Positions 17,297-26,595 of a stretch of 64,000 bases of DNA are shown here, in pieces. Numbering within the stretch: the first letter of the stretch is position 1; each line of letters starts with the position of its first letter. The notes beneath the pieces are model-generated. The model did not search any database, was not told the origin of the DNA, and saw nothing but the letters and a program-made list of their open reading frames with translations. Source of the stretch: a virus; the IMG/VR virus record IMGVR_UViG_3300031851_002880, positions 23,459-87,458 of that record. One strand, written 5' to 3'. Both the position numbers and the translations under genes were made by a program.

Positions 17297-18284
17297 TTAG
17301 TTTCTCAAATCGGTGTGTTGCAACTTTATTTTGTTTACAATTTTCTGTGCATTTCGAAAATTTTTCGTTCATGATAGCAGTATATAAGTTACTATACCAG
17401 TCACTGTTGTAGATATCTTGTATACTATTTGATCCGTTTAACCTGTGTTGGTTAGGACTATAAAATTTACTATAATCTTTTAGATTTTTAAATCCGAACT
17501 TAGTTCCCCACCAGCAGCAAGGAAGAACATAACCGTGGTATGTAATATATACACCATGGCCGTCTATACTTCTAGTAAGACATTTTGGTGCCATTATTGA
17601 TGAAATTATCTTTGGTGTTACTTTCTTATCAATATTGTGTTTTGTTTTGCCAACATTAGGTCTAGGACTTCCTATAAACTTTACTTTAGAAAATCCTTCA
17701 CTAGTTGCATAATCTTCAACTAGATGTGCTTGATGTTCATTGTGTGCAAAATATATAAATTGCCAAACTGCGTCTCCGCCGTGTGCTATGTATGTTCTAT
17801 AATTTTCTTGTACTCTATCCCAAACAACATTTATCCTATAAAGATGATTAGTATCTTCAAAGCCATCAAGGCCCCATGTTACATTGAGACGGTTGTTTGA
17901 TTCTGCAGATATTTGTCCTAGCTCTTTCCAAAATTCTTTATTGCGTGTTCCGCCGTTGGTAGAAATAGATATCCTAGGTTTCGTAGGAAATAGATCATCA
18001 CTAGATAGAATCCACTTTACAATTTCAATTAGATCAGGATTAGTTGTTGCTTCGTCGTAGTTACCGCACATATGTATATGTGTTAAACTTGACCAAGTGT
18101 CTTTATCAAACCAACTTTTAAATTGTTCTAAACTTATGTACGTATCATTTAATGTAATAGGATACATCTCATCTTTCCACTTATCGACCTTTGACCTTGC
18201 ACAAGCCGGACAAGCAGCATTACAATAGTTAGACATTTCAATTTGAACTTTAACTTGATCTTTAACTAAAACTTTCCAACTCAT
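17286..18284 (-). CDS. Radical SAM protein, HNxHQ paralogue family (copy 3)
   Basis: The 332-residue protein has CNAACPAC at C21, C25 and C28, MCGNYDEATTNPDL, the landmark DTNHLYRINVVWDRVQENY, and FAHNEHQAHLVEDYA. The C-terminal part has VLPCCWWG and CTENCKQN. It starts four bases before the stop of copy 4 (ATGA overlap) and shares the family's order of motifs along its whole length, so a tandem duplication is likely. Radical SAM activity is well supported; the reaction is unknown. Confidence 0.88.
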   Translation of the reverse strand: MSWKVLVKDQVKVQIEMSNYCNAACPACARSKVDKWKDEMYPITLNDTYISLEQFKSWFDKDTWSSLTHIHMCGNYDEATTNPDLIEIVKWILSSDDLFPTKPRISISTNGGTRNKEFWKELGQISAESNNRLNVTWGLDGFEDTNHLYRINVVWDRVQENYRTYIAHGGDAVWQFIYFAHNEHQAHLVEDYATSEGFSKVKFIGSPRPNVGKTKHNIDKKVTPKIISSIMAPKCLTRSIDGHGVYITYHGYVLPCCWWGTKFGFKNLKDYSKFYSPNQHRLNGSNSIQDIYNSDWYSNLYTAIMNEKFSKCTENCKQNKVATHRFEKLNDK

Positions 18285-19330
18285 TTTTGTTCTACTATTT
18301 CGTTTTGATATGCTTTATTGTATGCGCATGTTCTTATACAACGCTCTATATGTTTATTGTGTTTAGGGTTCCAGCTTTCCTCAAGTACATTCATATAGTA
18401 AGGTTGTTGCATAACTTCTTCTATAGATTGTGTTTTTAAACTATTCCAGCTGTCAGGATAATCACTAAGTTTTTCTGATATATTGTCTATATCTTTAAAT
18501 GCGCTATCCCATAAAAAACAACACGGCCACATTTGTTGTTGTGCATTAATAAATATTTCACCTTCGTGTACATACTTACATGAAATTGTATTAATGATAC
18601 TATTGTCAACTTCATTATTAGCAATTAGTTTATCTAACTTGTAAACTTCATCTTTACGTTTATGTTCGTTCTTACCTGTAGTAGTAATTACTTTTGTTTC
18701 TTTATTATTTTTCTTACCAATACGAGATATCCATTGATGATAACTGTTACGCATTCCTGTGCGAGTAGCAAATTTAAATCCTAAACGTTTAGCATGTTGT
18801 TTTGCTATATCAAGTTCATATTCGTTATGATCAAAAACAATAAAGACCCATTGTGCTCTGTGAGTATATTCTCCAACTGTTTCACAAAATGCATTTATAT
18901 TTCTTTCAAGAACACTCCATTTAGTGTTTACTCTATAAATATGATTTGTTTCTTTATGACCGTCAATACACCATTGCACGAAAAACTTTTGACGATACTG
19001 GTTTGCTAGTTTACCTATTCTACGCCACATGTCTGCTGTACCTACAGCACCGTTTGTACTAATGCTTGCTTTTCCGCCATGTTGTAATATGTATTCTACC
19101 ATATCAGCAAACTGAGGATGTATTGCTGGATCGCCTAATACACCACAAAATTTAAATTCTTTATCTGCTATATGATTAGTAGTAGGAAATATTCTCTGCA
19201 GATCTTGCAGTGAAAAACTGTTTATTCTCAGCAAATCATTCCAAATTGTTCTAGCACAACCTGGACAGGCTGCATTGCAATCGCTGGTAATTTCTAGTTC
19301 AATTTTTTTAACATCATTAATTGTAAGCAT
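18281..19330 (-). CDS. Radical SAM protein, HNxHQ paralogue family (copy 4)
   Basis: The 349-residue protein has CNAACPGC at C18, C22 and C25, FCGVLGDPAIHPQFADM, ETNHIYRVNTKWSVLERNI and FDHNEYELDIAKQHA. The C-terminal cysteines (ISCKYVHEG, WPCCFLWD, CIRTCAYN) match the other copies. An eight-base gap separates it from copy 5. It lies in a run of three HNxHQ genes (17286-20403) that is followed by a twitch-type gene. Confidence 0.88.
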   Translation of the reverse strand: MLTINDVKKIELEITSDCNAACPGCARTIWNDLLRINSFSLQDLQRIFPTTNHIADKEFKFCGVLGDPAIHPQFADMVEYILQHGGKASISTNGAVGTADMWRRIGKLANQYRQKFFVQWCIDGHKETNHIYRVNTKWSVLERNINAFCETVGEYTHRAQWVFIVFDHNEYELDIAKQHAKRLGFKFATRTGMRNSYHQWISRIGKKNNKETKVITTTGKNEHKRKDEVYKLDKLIANNEVDNSIINTISCKYVHEGEIFINAQQQMWPCCFLWDSAFKDIDNISEKLSDYPDSWNSLKTQSIEEVMQQPYYMNVLEESWNPKHNKHIERCIRTCAYNKAYQNEIVEQK

Positions 19331-19338
19331 AACTGTAC

Positions 19339-20403
19339 TTATTTGAACTGTTCAGCAAAAGGATCAAACTCGGCACCGCATTTCATTGCACATACTTTTA
19401 ACTTGCCATCACCACAACTGGGCTTTGACCAACTTTCTTGTATTCGATCAAATGTTCCTGTAGCAAATACTGCCTCTAGGCCGTTTCGAGCATTAAGTGC
19501 TTCTTTATCAATAAAGTCCCATATCTGTTCTACTTTAGGATCCTTGTGCCACCATTTGTACATACGTCCAGCAGTCCAACAGCATGGCATTGCTAGACCC
19601 TCTGCTGTTATGAATAAGCTATTATCTTTCTTTACTTTACAAATGATAGGGGCTGCATCATAGTAAGCGTCCATAGTACCGTACTTGTTTATAATTACAT
19701 CTTGTTTGCTAAGAGCTTTATTTTGATATTTTGCATCTGGTTTTTTAAGTTCTGCTGACTTGTTACCTTTACGATCTACTGCTTGATGAGATTCTTTCTT
19801 TTTTGAATCTTGTGTAATAAAGCGTCCAGTCTTTTTCTTCATAAACTTTTCGCAGCCCCATTCGTTAGCAAGTGCTTCCGCTTCTTCAACTTGGTGTTGA
19901 TTGTGTTCAAAAATTAAAAAGTCCCAACGTGCTCTGCCACCTGCTGCAATAAACGCTCGCATGTTGCGTTCTACATTATCCCATACAACTCCTTGGCGAT
20001 ATAAATGATTAGTGTCACGCAAACCGTCCACACTAAATATGACGGAGCCCATCCTTCCAAAAACTTCAGCCAGCTGTCTCCACCACTTTTCATTTTTTGC
20101 CCCTGCGTTTGTATTCATACTTAGCCACATATTAGGATTGTGTAATCTAAAATATTGAAATATTTCTAATGTGTCTTTAGCAACGATAGGATCTCCCAAG
20201 TTGCCACACATATACATTGTATCTAATTGTGCAATAAATTCTTTTGTAAAAATATTTTTGCAATCGTCTAATGATAGTTCATCTAAATTAATGTGCGGAT
20301 TTAATCCTTCGCCGTTCATATTACGGTCACACATTGGACAATTGGCTTGGCAGTTTTGTGTAACCTCAAGGTGTATTGTTTTTATATCTTCGTATCTATA
20401 CAT
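19339..20403 (-). CDS. Radical SAM protein, HNxHQ paralogue family (copy 5)
   Basis: The 354-residue protein has CQANCPMC at C18, C22 and C25, MCGNLGDPIVAKDTLEI, DTNHLYRQGVVWDNVERNM and FEHNQHQVEEAEALA, plus MPCCWTAG and CAMKCGAEF near the end. It is the first of the three tandem HNxHQ genes on the transcript and overlaps the 74-residue gene upstream by eight bases. Its segment between 200 and 245 is lysine-rich and longer than in copy 1. Confidence 0.88.
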   Translation of the reverse strand: MYRYEDIKTIHLEVTQNCQANCPMCDRNMNGEGLNPHINLDELSLDDCKNIFTKEFIAQLDTMYMCGNLGDPIVAKDTLEIFQYFRLHNPNMWLSMNTNAGAKNEKWWRQLAEVFGRMGSVIFSVDGLRDTNHLYRQGVVWDNVERNMRAFIAAGGRARWDFLIFEHNQHQVEEAEALANEWGCEKFMKKKTGRFITQDSKKKESHQAVDRKGNKSAELKKPDAKYQNKALSKQDVIINKYGTMDAYYDAAPIICKVKKDNSLFITAEGLAMPCCWTAGRMYKWWHKDPKVEQIWDFIDKEALNARNGLEAVFATGTFDRIQESWSKPSCGDGKLKVCAMKCGAEFDPFAEQFK

Positions 20404-20620
20404 CCATTATCAACTTTACATCTTTACCAGGACCAACTTTACTAGGCAGGTTGCCGTACTGTTCAACATACCATTCGATTACAGCCTTGTACCAGTTTTG
20501 ACTGTTATGATGTGCTACTTTATTGAACTGCCAAATATTATTATTGGTTGCTTGCATTGTACTCAATGCCCTAGCACTCTCTGTTTGCAGTTCTCTTACA
20601 CTTAGTTCATTTATATCCAA
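20396..20620 (-). CDS. Small hypothetical protein (74 aa), TTG start
   Basis: This frame opens immediately after a stop codon, so TTG 20620 is the earliest possible start; a GAGG lies about ten bases upstream. The next in-frame ATG would leave only 53 residues. I recognise no domain. The product has no cysteine, is rich in Asn and Gln near its middle (TMQATNNNIWQFNK), contains a Trp/Tyr-rich helix (WYKAVIEWYVEQYG) and ends in a charged tail. It overlaps both neighbours and directly precedes seven radical SAM genes, so it could be a carrier, adaptor or modified peptide, but that is conjecture. Confidence 0.6.
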   Translation of the reverse strand: MDINELSVRELQTESARALSTMQATNNNIWQFNKVAHHNSQNWYKAVIEWYVEQYGNLPSKVGPGKDVKLIMDV

Positions 20621-21521
20621 TTAACATAAACCTCTTGTACTTGGGCAGTTCTAGTTCACCTGCATATAACGGACCTGTCATACGTGCCATGTTGCCAAAC
20701 TCTTTGATGTCTTTAACACAATTAACATGTTCTTCTACTTCATAATAATTATTACTTTGTAGAACTACTAATTTATCGTTTGGTATTAGATCATACCATT
20801 CTGAAAAGTTTTCTATGTGTTCGCAACTTGTGTTTATAATAGTATTAGGACTATCTGTAATTGGATAGCTCATTCTATTGTTTGCGTTACTCCAATACTG
20901 CCATGTATGCTCATTATAATCAATATCCATTATATCTTGTGTAATACTTTTAAATCGCCATTGATCTACAAACCAAGGCTTGTTAAATACTTCAGCAATA
21001 TCTACACAGCTAGGATCAATGTCGAAAGATCTAACTTTATCTACTTTAATGTTACTCTCAAATAACATTGTAGCTAGTGTAGCGTACCAACCTGCACACA
21101 AGAATACTGTGCCTAAATCAACCTTAAGTTTTCTAAGTTCTTTTACTAACCACAGTTTACTTTGTAATTGCCCTCTAGAAAAACAATCGTCCCAAATATT
21201 TGTTTCATTAACAAAAAAACTTTTGAATGCTGCTATAAATTGAGTGTCAGCGTAACAATCTAGGGTGGGCCAAAGTTTCCATGTATTGTCTTCTAGTACA
21301 AGTTTCCTTAAATCATCGTTGTTACACAATCTAAAGATACTATGCAAATTTTGTTCTAGCACTGCTTTACGTAATTCTTCAATATCTCCAGATACATGAT
21401 TAGGCATTAGTCTAAATATACTGCTGATATCTTGGTCAATATATGCTCTACGTAGATCTGCTAATTTGCTATTAGTAGGATACAGTAGTTCAAACCTATC
21501 TAATAACTCATGTGTCTTCAT
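20607..21521 (-). CDS. Methyltransferase-like Rossmann protein with short N-terminal repeats
   Basis: ATG 21521 is chosen because AGGAG lies seven bases upstream; a longer frame from 21551 has no such site. Of 304 residues, the first 80 hold three related segments: LRRAYIDQDISSIFRLMP, LRKAVLEQNLHSIFRLCN and LRKLVLEDNT. The middle has DLGTVFLCAGWYATLATML and VRSFDIDPSCVDIAEVF, resembling motifs I and II of class I methyltransferases, with a later NTSCEHIENFSEW. The glycine-rich loop is unusual (LCAGWYA rather than GxGxG), so SAM binding is plausible but not certain. The overlap with its upstream neighbour is 14 bases. Confidence 0.6.
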   Translation of the reverse strand: MKTHELLDRFELLYPTNSKLADLRRAYIDQDISSIFRLMPNHVSGDIEELRKAVLEQNLHSIFRLCNNDDLRKLVLEDNTWKLWPTLDCYADTQFIAAFKSFFVNETNIWDDCFSRGQLQSKLWLVKELRKLKVDLGTVFLCAGWYATLATMLFESNIKVDKVRSFDIDPSCVDIAEVFNKPWFVDQWRFKSITQDIMDIDYNEHTWQYWSNANNRMSYPITDSPNTIINTSCEHIENFSEWYDLIPNDKLVVLQSNNYYEVEEHVNCVKDIKEFGNMARMTGPLYAGELELPKYKRFMLIGYK

Positions 21522-23145
21522 TAAACTTCTCCTGAAGCCAATCAAAGTCATTTATTTTTTTAAGTGCTTCACTATTGCCTTGGCTTGCTGTTCCGTAAGC
21601 AGACCCTTGTCTAGCGCCTTTGATAGCCCATTCTCCGTAAGGACGCTCTTTCCCCACTGTCGTCCAGGTAAGTAAACGGTCATCTGTTTCTTCATTCTTT
21701 TGCCTATCAATTACTTTACTAGAAAGTTTACAACATTCTCTAAATGCACCTTTCCAGGTGCTATATGGATCTGTGTTAAAATTAGTTATACAACTAATAT
21801 CCGGCATTGCTTTAAACTTTTCTGATATACTAGTTGTCATATCAGGCTTACTAGTATCCATGTTAAGCGTAAGCTCTCTTGGCAATAGCTTTACGCCGCC
21901 GTATCCGTATACTAGATCGTTTATAGGATTTATACTACGCCATACATGTACAAAGCCTTCTTGTCCTTTATAACGGAAATCAAAACTATCTACTATTGTA
22001 GCATCGCCGTCTACAACAAAAAATAAGTCAGTAGTACACAATTTAGCTGCTTCAATGTGTGCTTGATGTATGCCTTTGACTCCGTGTATACGTTGCGCTC
22101 TTGGAAAACGTTCTTTCAAGTTTTCCCAGTTTTCATCAGCATTAGGTTCATTATAACTTATAAACACAATATCATAATCTTTAACTTTAGGATAACTTGC
22201 TACTGTTGCATGTTCTTTGCGCTGAGACACAAATCTATAGTCAAACTCTTTTTGTGTAATAGGATTATGTTTACTGCATAACACAATGCCATCAAAGTGA
22301 TCTCCATTTAAGAACACATGATTTATTGTTCTGTCGTATTCGTTATCATGTGAAAAATACATATCAAATTTGAATGCCTTTTCAACTTGTACTCTTTCAG
22401 GTACCATCCAAAACATTTCTGTCTTGCTCATCTTTAGTGCTTTGAGATAGTCTACATATGTAACAACTTCAAACTTTTCGTATTCGCAAGGTCCACTTGC
22501 TGTTATTTCCCACTCTTTTCTGTTTACAATAAACTTGTAATCTACTTGCTTTTTGTTAAGCTGCTTATGTATTGAACATAGGAAGACACCATTATATAAT
22601 TCTTTACCTTCAACACTATGCACAAACGCATGATTTTCTCGCCTATCATAACTGTTATGATGACTAAAGTAAAATCCAAGATCAAAGCTAGGATTAATTG
22701 TCAAGTTTCTGCTTACTACCCAAAATAGTTCTGTAGTAGTTTGTTCAAATGCACGTTCGTATTCTTCAAATGTGTCTACATAGAAAAAATCGTACTGCTT
22801 GGGTACACTTATTTGTATGTCAACTTCTTTTTTGTTTACAAAAAATCTATGCTGTAGTTCCTTTTCTCTTATTTCTAAACGCTTTGGAAATAAGTTAATA
22901 CCATCGTAATGTTCGCCGTTTTTAAAAAGATGAACGTATTCATTACTCCATGCATCAGGTACATAGTCAAAATCAAAATCGTCAAGTACTATTACGTCAC
23001 TAGGTATGTACCAAAAGAATTTGGTAAAGGCTCTTTTTTGTGCTTGTTTAAAGCCGTCGCACTTTTTTACAGTAGGAAATTTAGATTTAAGTGTTTCATA
23101 CTGTTCTGCATTTTTGTCATTTAGTTGATAGAATATATCATACAT
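21508..23145 (-). CDS. Repeat-containing glycosyltransferase-like protein
   Basis: This 545-residue protein consists of about four tandem units of roughly 100-120 residues, each with an FFW, LFW, MFW or LFF core (TKFFWYIP, TELFWVVS, TEMFWMVP, TDLFFVVDGD) and a following DG[IV] strand. The last unit (about 324-400) matches the N-terminus of the protein at 36043-36969 (YDIVFISYNEPNADENW versus YDIIYLSYDEPNAEKNY) and ends in VVDGDA (D379-D381), a likely metal/sugar-nucleotide DxD. The ATG is five bases from a TATAAT box and has no ribosome-binding site, so it may be leaderless. Glycosyltransfer is inferred only from the DxD unit; the three earlier units look like degenerate copies. Confidence 0.65.
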   Translation of the reverse strand: MYDIFYQLNDKNAEQYETLKSKFPTVKKCDGFKQAQKRAFTKFFWYIPSDVIVLDDFDFDYVPDAWSNEYVHLFKNGEHYDGINLFPKRLEIREKELQHRFFVNKKEVDIQISVPKQYDFFYVDTFEEYERAFEQTTTELFWVVSRNLTINPSFDLGFYFSHHNSYDRRENHAFVHSVEGKELYNGVFLCSIHKQLNKKQVDYKFIVNRKEWEITASGPCEYEKFEVVTYVDYLKALKMSKTEMFWMVPERVQVEKAFKFDMYFSHDNEYDRTINHVFLNGDHFDGIVLCSKHNPITQKEFDYRFVSQRKEHATVASYPKVKDYDIVFISYNEPNADENWENLKERFPRAQRIHGVKGIHQAHIEAAKLCTTDLFFVVDGDATIVDSFDFRYKGQEGFVHVWRSINPINDLVYGYGGVKLLPRELTLNMDTSKPDMTTSISEKFKAMPDISCITNFNTDPYSTWKGAFRECCKLSSKVIDRQKNEETDDRLLTWTTVGKERPYGEWAIKGARQGSAYGTASQGNSEALKKINDFDWLQEKFNEDT

Positions 23146-23150
23146 ATCTT

Positions 23151-23179
23151 ATTATAACACAGATCATTTCATATGTCTA
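23151..23179 (-). promoter_or_regulatory. Putative sigma70-like promoter for the 23145 gene, leaderless type
   Basis: On the minus strand, TAGACA (23174-23179) is 17 bases upstream of a perfect TATAAT (23151-23156). Only five bases separate the -10 box from ATG 23145, and no ribosome-binding site lies between. The -35 element overlaps the end of the upstream dehydrogenase gene. The arrangement repeats that at 12022-12049. Confidence 0.55.
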
Positions 23180-24297
23180 GTATTTCCGTAAGAAACATGT
23201 TGATTTGATCCTTCGTAACTGCGCCACGGATCAAATACAATATAGTTACCTTCTGGTAACTTATCATTTTCATGTACTCTAACAACAACACTAGGAGTTT
23301 CATTTACTACCCAACCGCCTAGTTTTCTTACATAGTGTTGTACAAGTAAACTATAACTACCGTCTACATATTCAACATCAGGTTTGTAACTATCGCTACT
23401 AAACTGTATTTTGTTTCCGTACTTTAATATTTCAATAGCCATATTTTTTGCTTGTATTTCTCTAGCATTCATTACACTATCAAATATGTCGTAGCCTAGA
23501 TTTAGTTTATCTGCCATGTAGCGCAAAGCTATATTATCTCTTGGATGACATGCGCCGCCATCGCCCATTCCTGCTTTCATATAGCTTGGCCCCATAATAC
23601 GCTGTGTACTATCACGTAATGCTCCTGTCACAACATCAACATTAATGTTGCCTTGCTTTTGTGCAACATCTTGTACCATATTTACTAGTCCAATTTTTGT
23701 GCTAATAAAGGTATTGTAGAATACTTTGATACATTCACATTCGTCCCAAGTACCAATAACGTAGCGAGGATCATTTTCCATTATAGATTTATAAAAATCA
23801 ACAAGTTGTTTTGCATCACCTGTTTCGGTACCATCTTCTGTACCTATCATTACCATTTCAGGATTAACCATATCCCAAGCAACTGTTCCCATAGCAATCA
23901 AATAAGGATTGTATACAAAGCGTGTGTTAGTTACTAGCGGTATAAACTCTCTACGCACTGTGCCAGGTAACACTGTGCTTATTAATACAAGTAATTGATC
24001 TTTTGTCATATGCTTGTTTGCTTCAGCAATTACTTCTTTAACAATGTCGTATTGAAAATCTTTTGGCTCTAGATGTGCCGTTGGTGCTCTGCCATCGTAG
24101 TCTGGATCATGAGGTGTTGGTACAGCAACAAATACAATATCAGCACCATTAATTGCACCTTGGATTGTAGGGAACTGTGCTACATTATTATTGCCTCGTT
24201 TAGCAATATCATATCCAGTTACATTGTGTCCTTTTTCTGCAATAACTTCTGCACAAGGCAGTCCAAGTTTCCCTAACCCGATAAATGCTATATTCAT
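23164..24297 (-). CDS. UDP-glucose/GDP-mannose dehydrogenase family protein
   Basis: The 377-residue enzyme has the NAD-binding fold IAFIGLGKLGLP (GxGxxG at 7-12) with an acidic end of strand 2 (D30), VAVPTPHDPDYDG, ISTVLPGTVRREF, and the catalytic segment GDGGACHPRDNIAL with C250, where the family consensus is GGSCFPKD. K201 with N206 (STKIGLVN) is the usual Lys/Asn pair. Such enzymes oxidise a nucleotide sugar twice to the uronic acid. Its presence points to a charged sugar in the cluster's product. The ATG shares a base with the upstream stop (TAATG), with AAGGT before it. Confidence 0.85.
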   Translation of the reverse strand: MNIAFIGLGKLGLPCAEVIAEKGHNVTGYDIAKRGNNNVAQFPTIQGAINGADIVFVAVPTPHDPDYDGRAPTAHLEPKDFQYDIVKEVIAEANKHMTKDQLLVLISTVLPGTVRREFIPLVTNTRFVYNPYLIAMGTVAWDMVNPEMVMIGTEDGTETGDAKQLVDFYKSIMENDPRYVIGTWDECECIKVFYNTFISTKIGLVNMVQDVAQKQGNINVDVVTGALRDSTQRIMGPSYMKAGMGDGGACHPRDNIALRYMADKLNLGYDIFDSVMNAREIQAKNMAIEILKYGNKIQFSSDSYKPDVEYVDGSYSLLVQHYVRKLGGWVVNETPSVVVRVHENDKLPEGNYIVFDPWRSYEGSNQHVSYGNTRHMK

Positions 24298-25286
24298 TAA
24301 AATTTTACCTTATCTATAAATTGTCTATTCTTTACTGCTGCTCTCTGCAACATCTTTACATTATGTTCTAAGCGTGGCTTTAAACTAATTAATAGTTCTT
24401 TCAAATCTTTACGTTGCTTTAAGTTTTGTACTACATTACAAATCCATTTAATTCTATCAGTATGCCATTGGTGTTTATATCCAGTGCCAAACAAATCGTC
24501 AAATGTATCAATGCCCCAACTATGGAGTATCTTATAAACGTTATCATCACCTAGCACAACAAACGGACGCATACCTATAATAGGCTTAAACACCTTTTCA
24601 CTAACAAATACATTAGTATGTATCGTAGTTTCGCTGACAATGTTGAGAAAGTGAGAATTCCAATTGCTGCGTAATCCTAAACTAGTAATATCATTTGTAA
24701 TGCCGCCGGCATCACCTGCTACGCTTTCGTCACCTTCTTTATTGACTACATCACTTTTAAGTGTTATCGGAACTTCTAGTCCATGATAGTCCCATGGATT
24801 CTCAAACTTTCCTAAACTTAGATATCCACAGTCCTGTAAACCTCTTGTTATTAAATGCTTTACTAAAAATATTCTATGCTCATGCGGCTTTCTATTTAGA
24901 CACATATAAACTTTAGTAATATCATTATTTTCCATATCCATTACATCAGCAGTTTCATACTTGTACCAGTTGTCATGTATAAAGTCTAGCCAAAAACTCC
25001 AATAATGATCTCCATCATAGTTTCCAAAGCGTACAACATTAGGATGCTTATCTATTGCTTCGTTTGCTTTTGTTCTGCATTTTCTGTTTTCCCAATCCGG
25101 ACCACTATAACAAACTATTTTTTTAGGATTAGATGCAAGTAATTCTTTAAGGTCATTGTCTTTTTCTATCCAAGTAGAATTTATAAATGAAACGCCTGGT
25201 CCACATTTTGATAATAGCTGTTGCTTAATTTTTTTGTCGTGCTGACCTATAATTGTGGTTGAGTCAAAACCTTTATCATAATGCAT
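24297..25286 (-). CDS. GT10-like glycosyltransferase-type protein (copy 1)
   Basis: This 329-residue protein shares two landmarks with the genes at 25276-26595 and 27395-28375: MCLNRKPHEHRIFLVKHL at about 128-145 and SETTIHTNVFVSEKVFKPI at 218-235, followed by GMRPFVVLG. The latter resembles the ExxYxTEKIFxxL nucleotide-sugar site in GT10 (fucosyltransferase) and exostosin-like GT-B folds. I infer a glycosyltransferase, but catalytic function is not proven. It overlaps the upstream copy by 11 bases, consistent with tandem duplication. Confidence 0.6.
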   Translation of the reverse strand: MHYDKGFDSTTIIGQHDKKIKQQLLSKCGPGVSFINSTWIEKDNDLKELLASNPKKIVCYSGPDWENRKCRTKANEAIDKHPNVVRFGNYDGDHYWSFWLDFIHDNWYKYETADVMDMENNDITKVYMCLNRKPHEHRIFLVKHLITRGLQDCGYLSLGKFENPWDYHGLEVPITLKSDVVNKEGDESVAGDAGGITNDITSLGLRSNWNSHFLNIVSETTIHTNVFVSEKVFKPIIGMRPFVVLGDDNVYKILHSWGIDTFDDLFGTGYKHQWHTDRIKWICNVVQNLKQRKDLKELLISLKPRLEHNVKMLQRAAVKNRQFIDKVKF

Positions 25287-26595
25287 GAGTATTCTCCAGC
25301 CAAGTCATTACATTTACCCACTTTTGCTTTCCTTTATGTTCAAAGAAAACATTTCGATTGTGTACACATTTGTCTTTTATGTATTGACTTCCTAATATGT
25401 GATCTTTATTGCCGTCGACAATATTTTGTACATTTCTCAAAAGCAAATCACTCCTTTGTCTTATGTCAGTAATTTTGTCATACTCCTCATCAAATAATTC
25501 AGGAAATGTTTCATATCCATAGTGACGTAGAAAGTGTAGTGTGTTTACTTGGCTTGCAACTAAGAAAGGATGAAAATTAACAATTGGCTGATAAATTTTT
25601 TCTGTTATGAAAAGTACGTCTTCTACATTTACAGGTTCGTATGTTGTTTCTGTAACAAAAGAAAAATCACTATCTAAATAATGATGATTAATTAATGCAC
25701 GTTGATTGTATCCTTGTTCTATTTCAGTTCCGTCATAATCAATAATGTAAGGAGCATCTTGTAGGAACATGTTTAATGGCTGTTCAAGGCTTTTGTGATG
25801 TTCTTCATTTAAACAATATTTGTCAATACTTTCATACATTGCATCAGTATGAAATCTATCTACATGAGGTTCAAAATATCTATTCAACCAACTGTAATAA
25901 CTATGTCTTAGTAAATCACGTTTATAAAATTCCGCTGCAAAGAATACACGTTGATGTCTTGGATTGGCATTCTTAAATATAAACCGTTTGCTTTTTGGAG
26001 CATCGTAGTTTAGAAACGTGTCTACATCTAATGGCTTATCGTCCATTTGTGTAATTTCCATATTATACGTTGCTTCAAAACTGTCCATACCATATACGTT
26101 AATTTCACTGTAGCCTTTTCTCTTTCGCCAAGCTGCAAAATTTTTCTGTATGTTTATATCACCAAACACAAGAAAAACTTTATGTGCAGGTATTGCTAAG
26201 TCTTTAACACAGAAATCAATAATTTCCATAAACCTTGGCATAGTTAAACTAAAGCCTTCATTTGGAAACCATAATAGTAACTTTAGTTTACTATCTAAAT
26301 CACGTATTAGATTCAATGGCTCTTCATCAATATGTTCAAATACATTACGATATACAAATGCATGGTCAATCCAATCAATTTCAATATGATAGAAAGCTGG
26401 CTGTCCTACATAGTCCTTAGGAGTAGTACGCTGAACAGGTATATCTAGATAGTCACATACTTCTGTAATAAACTTTGGCTTTACACTCTTAAATTGATTG
26501 TACTTATATGCTTCTCTAGTACGCAACTCTTTAGGAACACCATTTGGTATCCATTTCTCGCCAACAACTCCGGATTGGTAATACAGCGTTATCAT
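25276..26595 (-). CDS. GT10-like glycosyltransferase-type protein (copy 2)
   Basis: The 439-residue protein is the longest of three related proteins. Landmarks are FKNANPRHQRVFFAAEFYK in the middle and ETTYEPVNVEDVLFITEKIY (the ITEKIYQP site) followed by NFHPFLVAS. About 170 N-terminal residues, including LRDLDSKLKLLLWFPNEG, have no counterpart in the shorter copies and might form the acceptor-binding half of a GT-B fold. Glycosyltransfer is inferred from the ITEKIYQP site and from sugar-related neighbours. It overlaps the upstream SGNH gene by four bases. Confidence 0.6.
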   Translation of the reverse strand: MITLYYQSGVVGEKWIPNGVPKELRTREAYKYNQFKSVKPKFITEVCDYLDIPVQRTTPKDYVGQPAFYHIEIDWIDHAFVYRNVFEHIDEEPLNLIRDLDSKLKLLLWFPNEGFSLTMPRFMEIIDFCVKDLAIPAHKVFLVFGDINIQKNFAAWRKRKGYSEINVYGMDSFEATYNMEITQMDDKPLDVDTFLNYDAPKSKRFIFKNANPRHQRVFFAAEFYKRDLLRHSYYSWLNRYFEPHVDRFHTDAMYESIDKYCLNEEHHKSLEQPLNMFLQDAPYIIDYDGTEIEQGYNQRALINHHYLDSDFSFVTETTYEPVNVEDVLFITEKIYQPIVNFHPFLVASQVNTLHFLRHYGYETFPELFDEEYDKITDIRQRSDLLLRNVQNIVDGNKDHILGSQYIKDKCVHNRNVFFEHKGKQKWVNVMTWLENTHAL

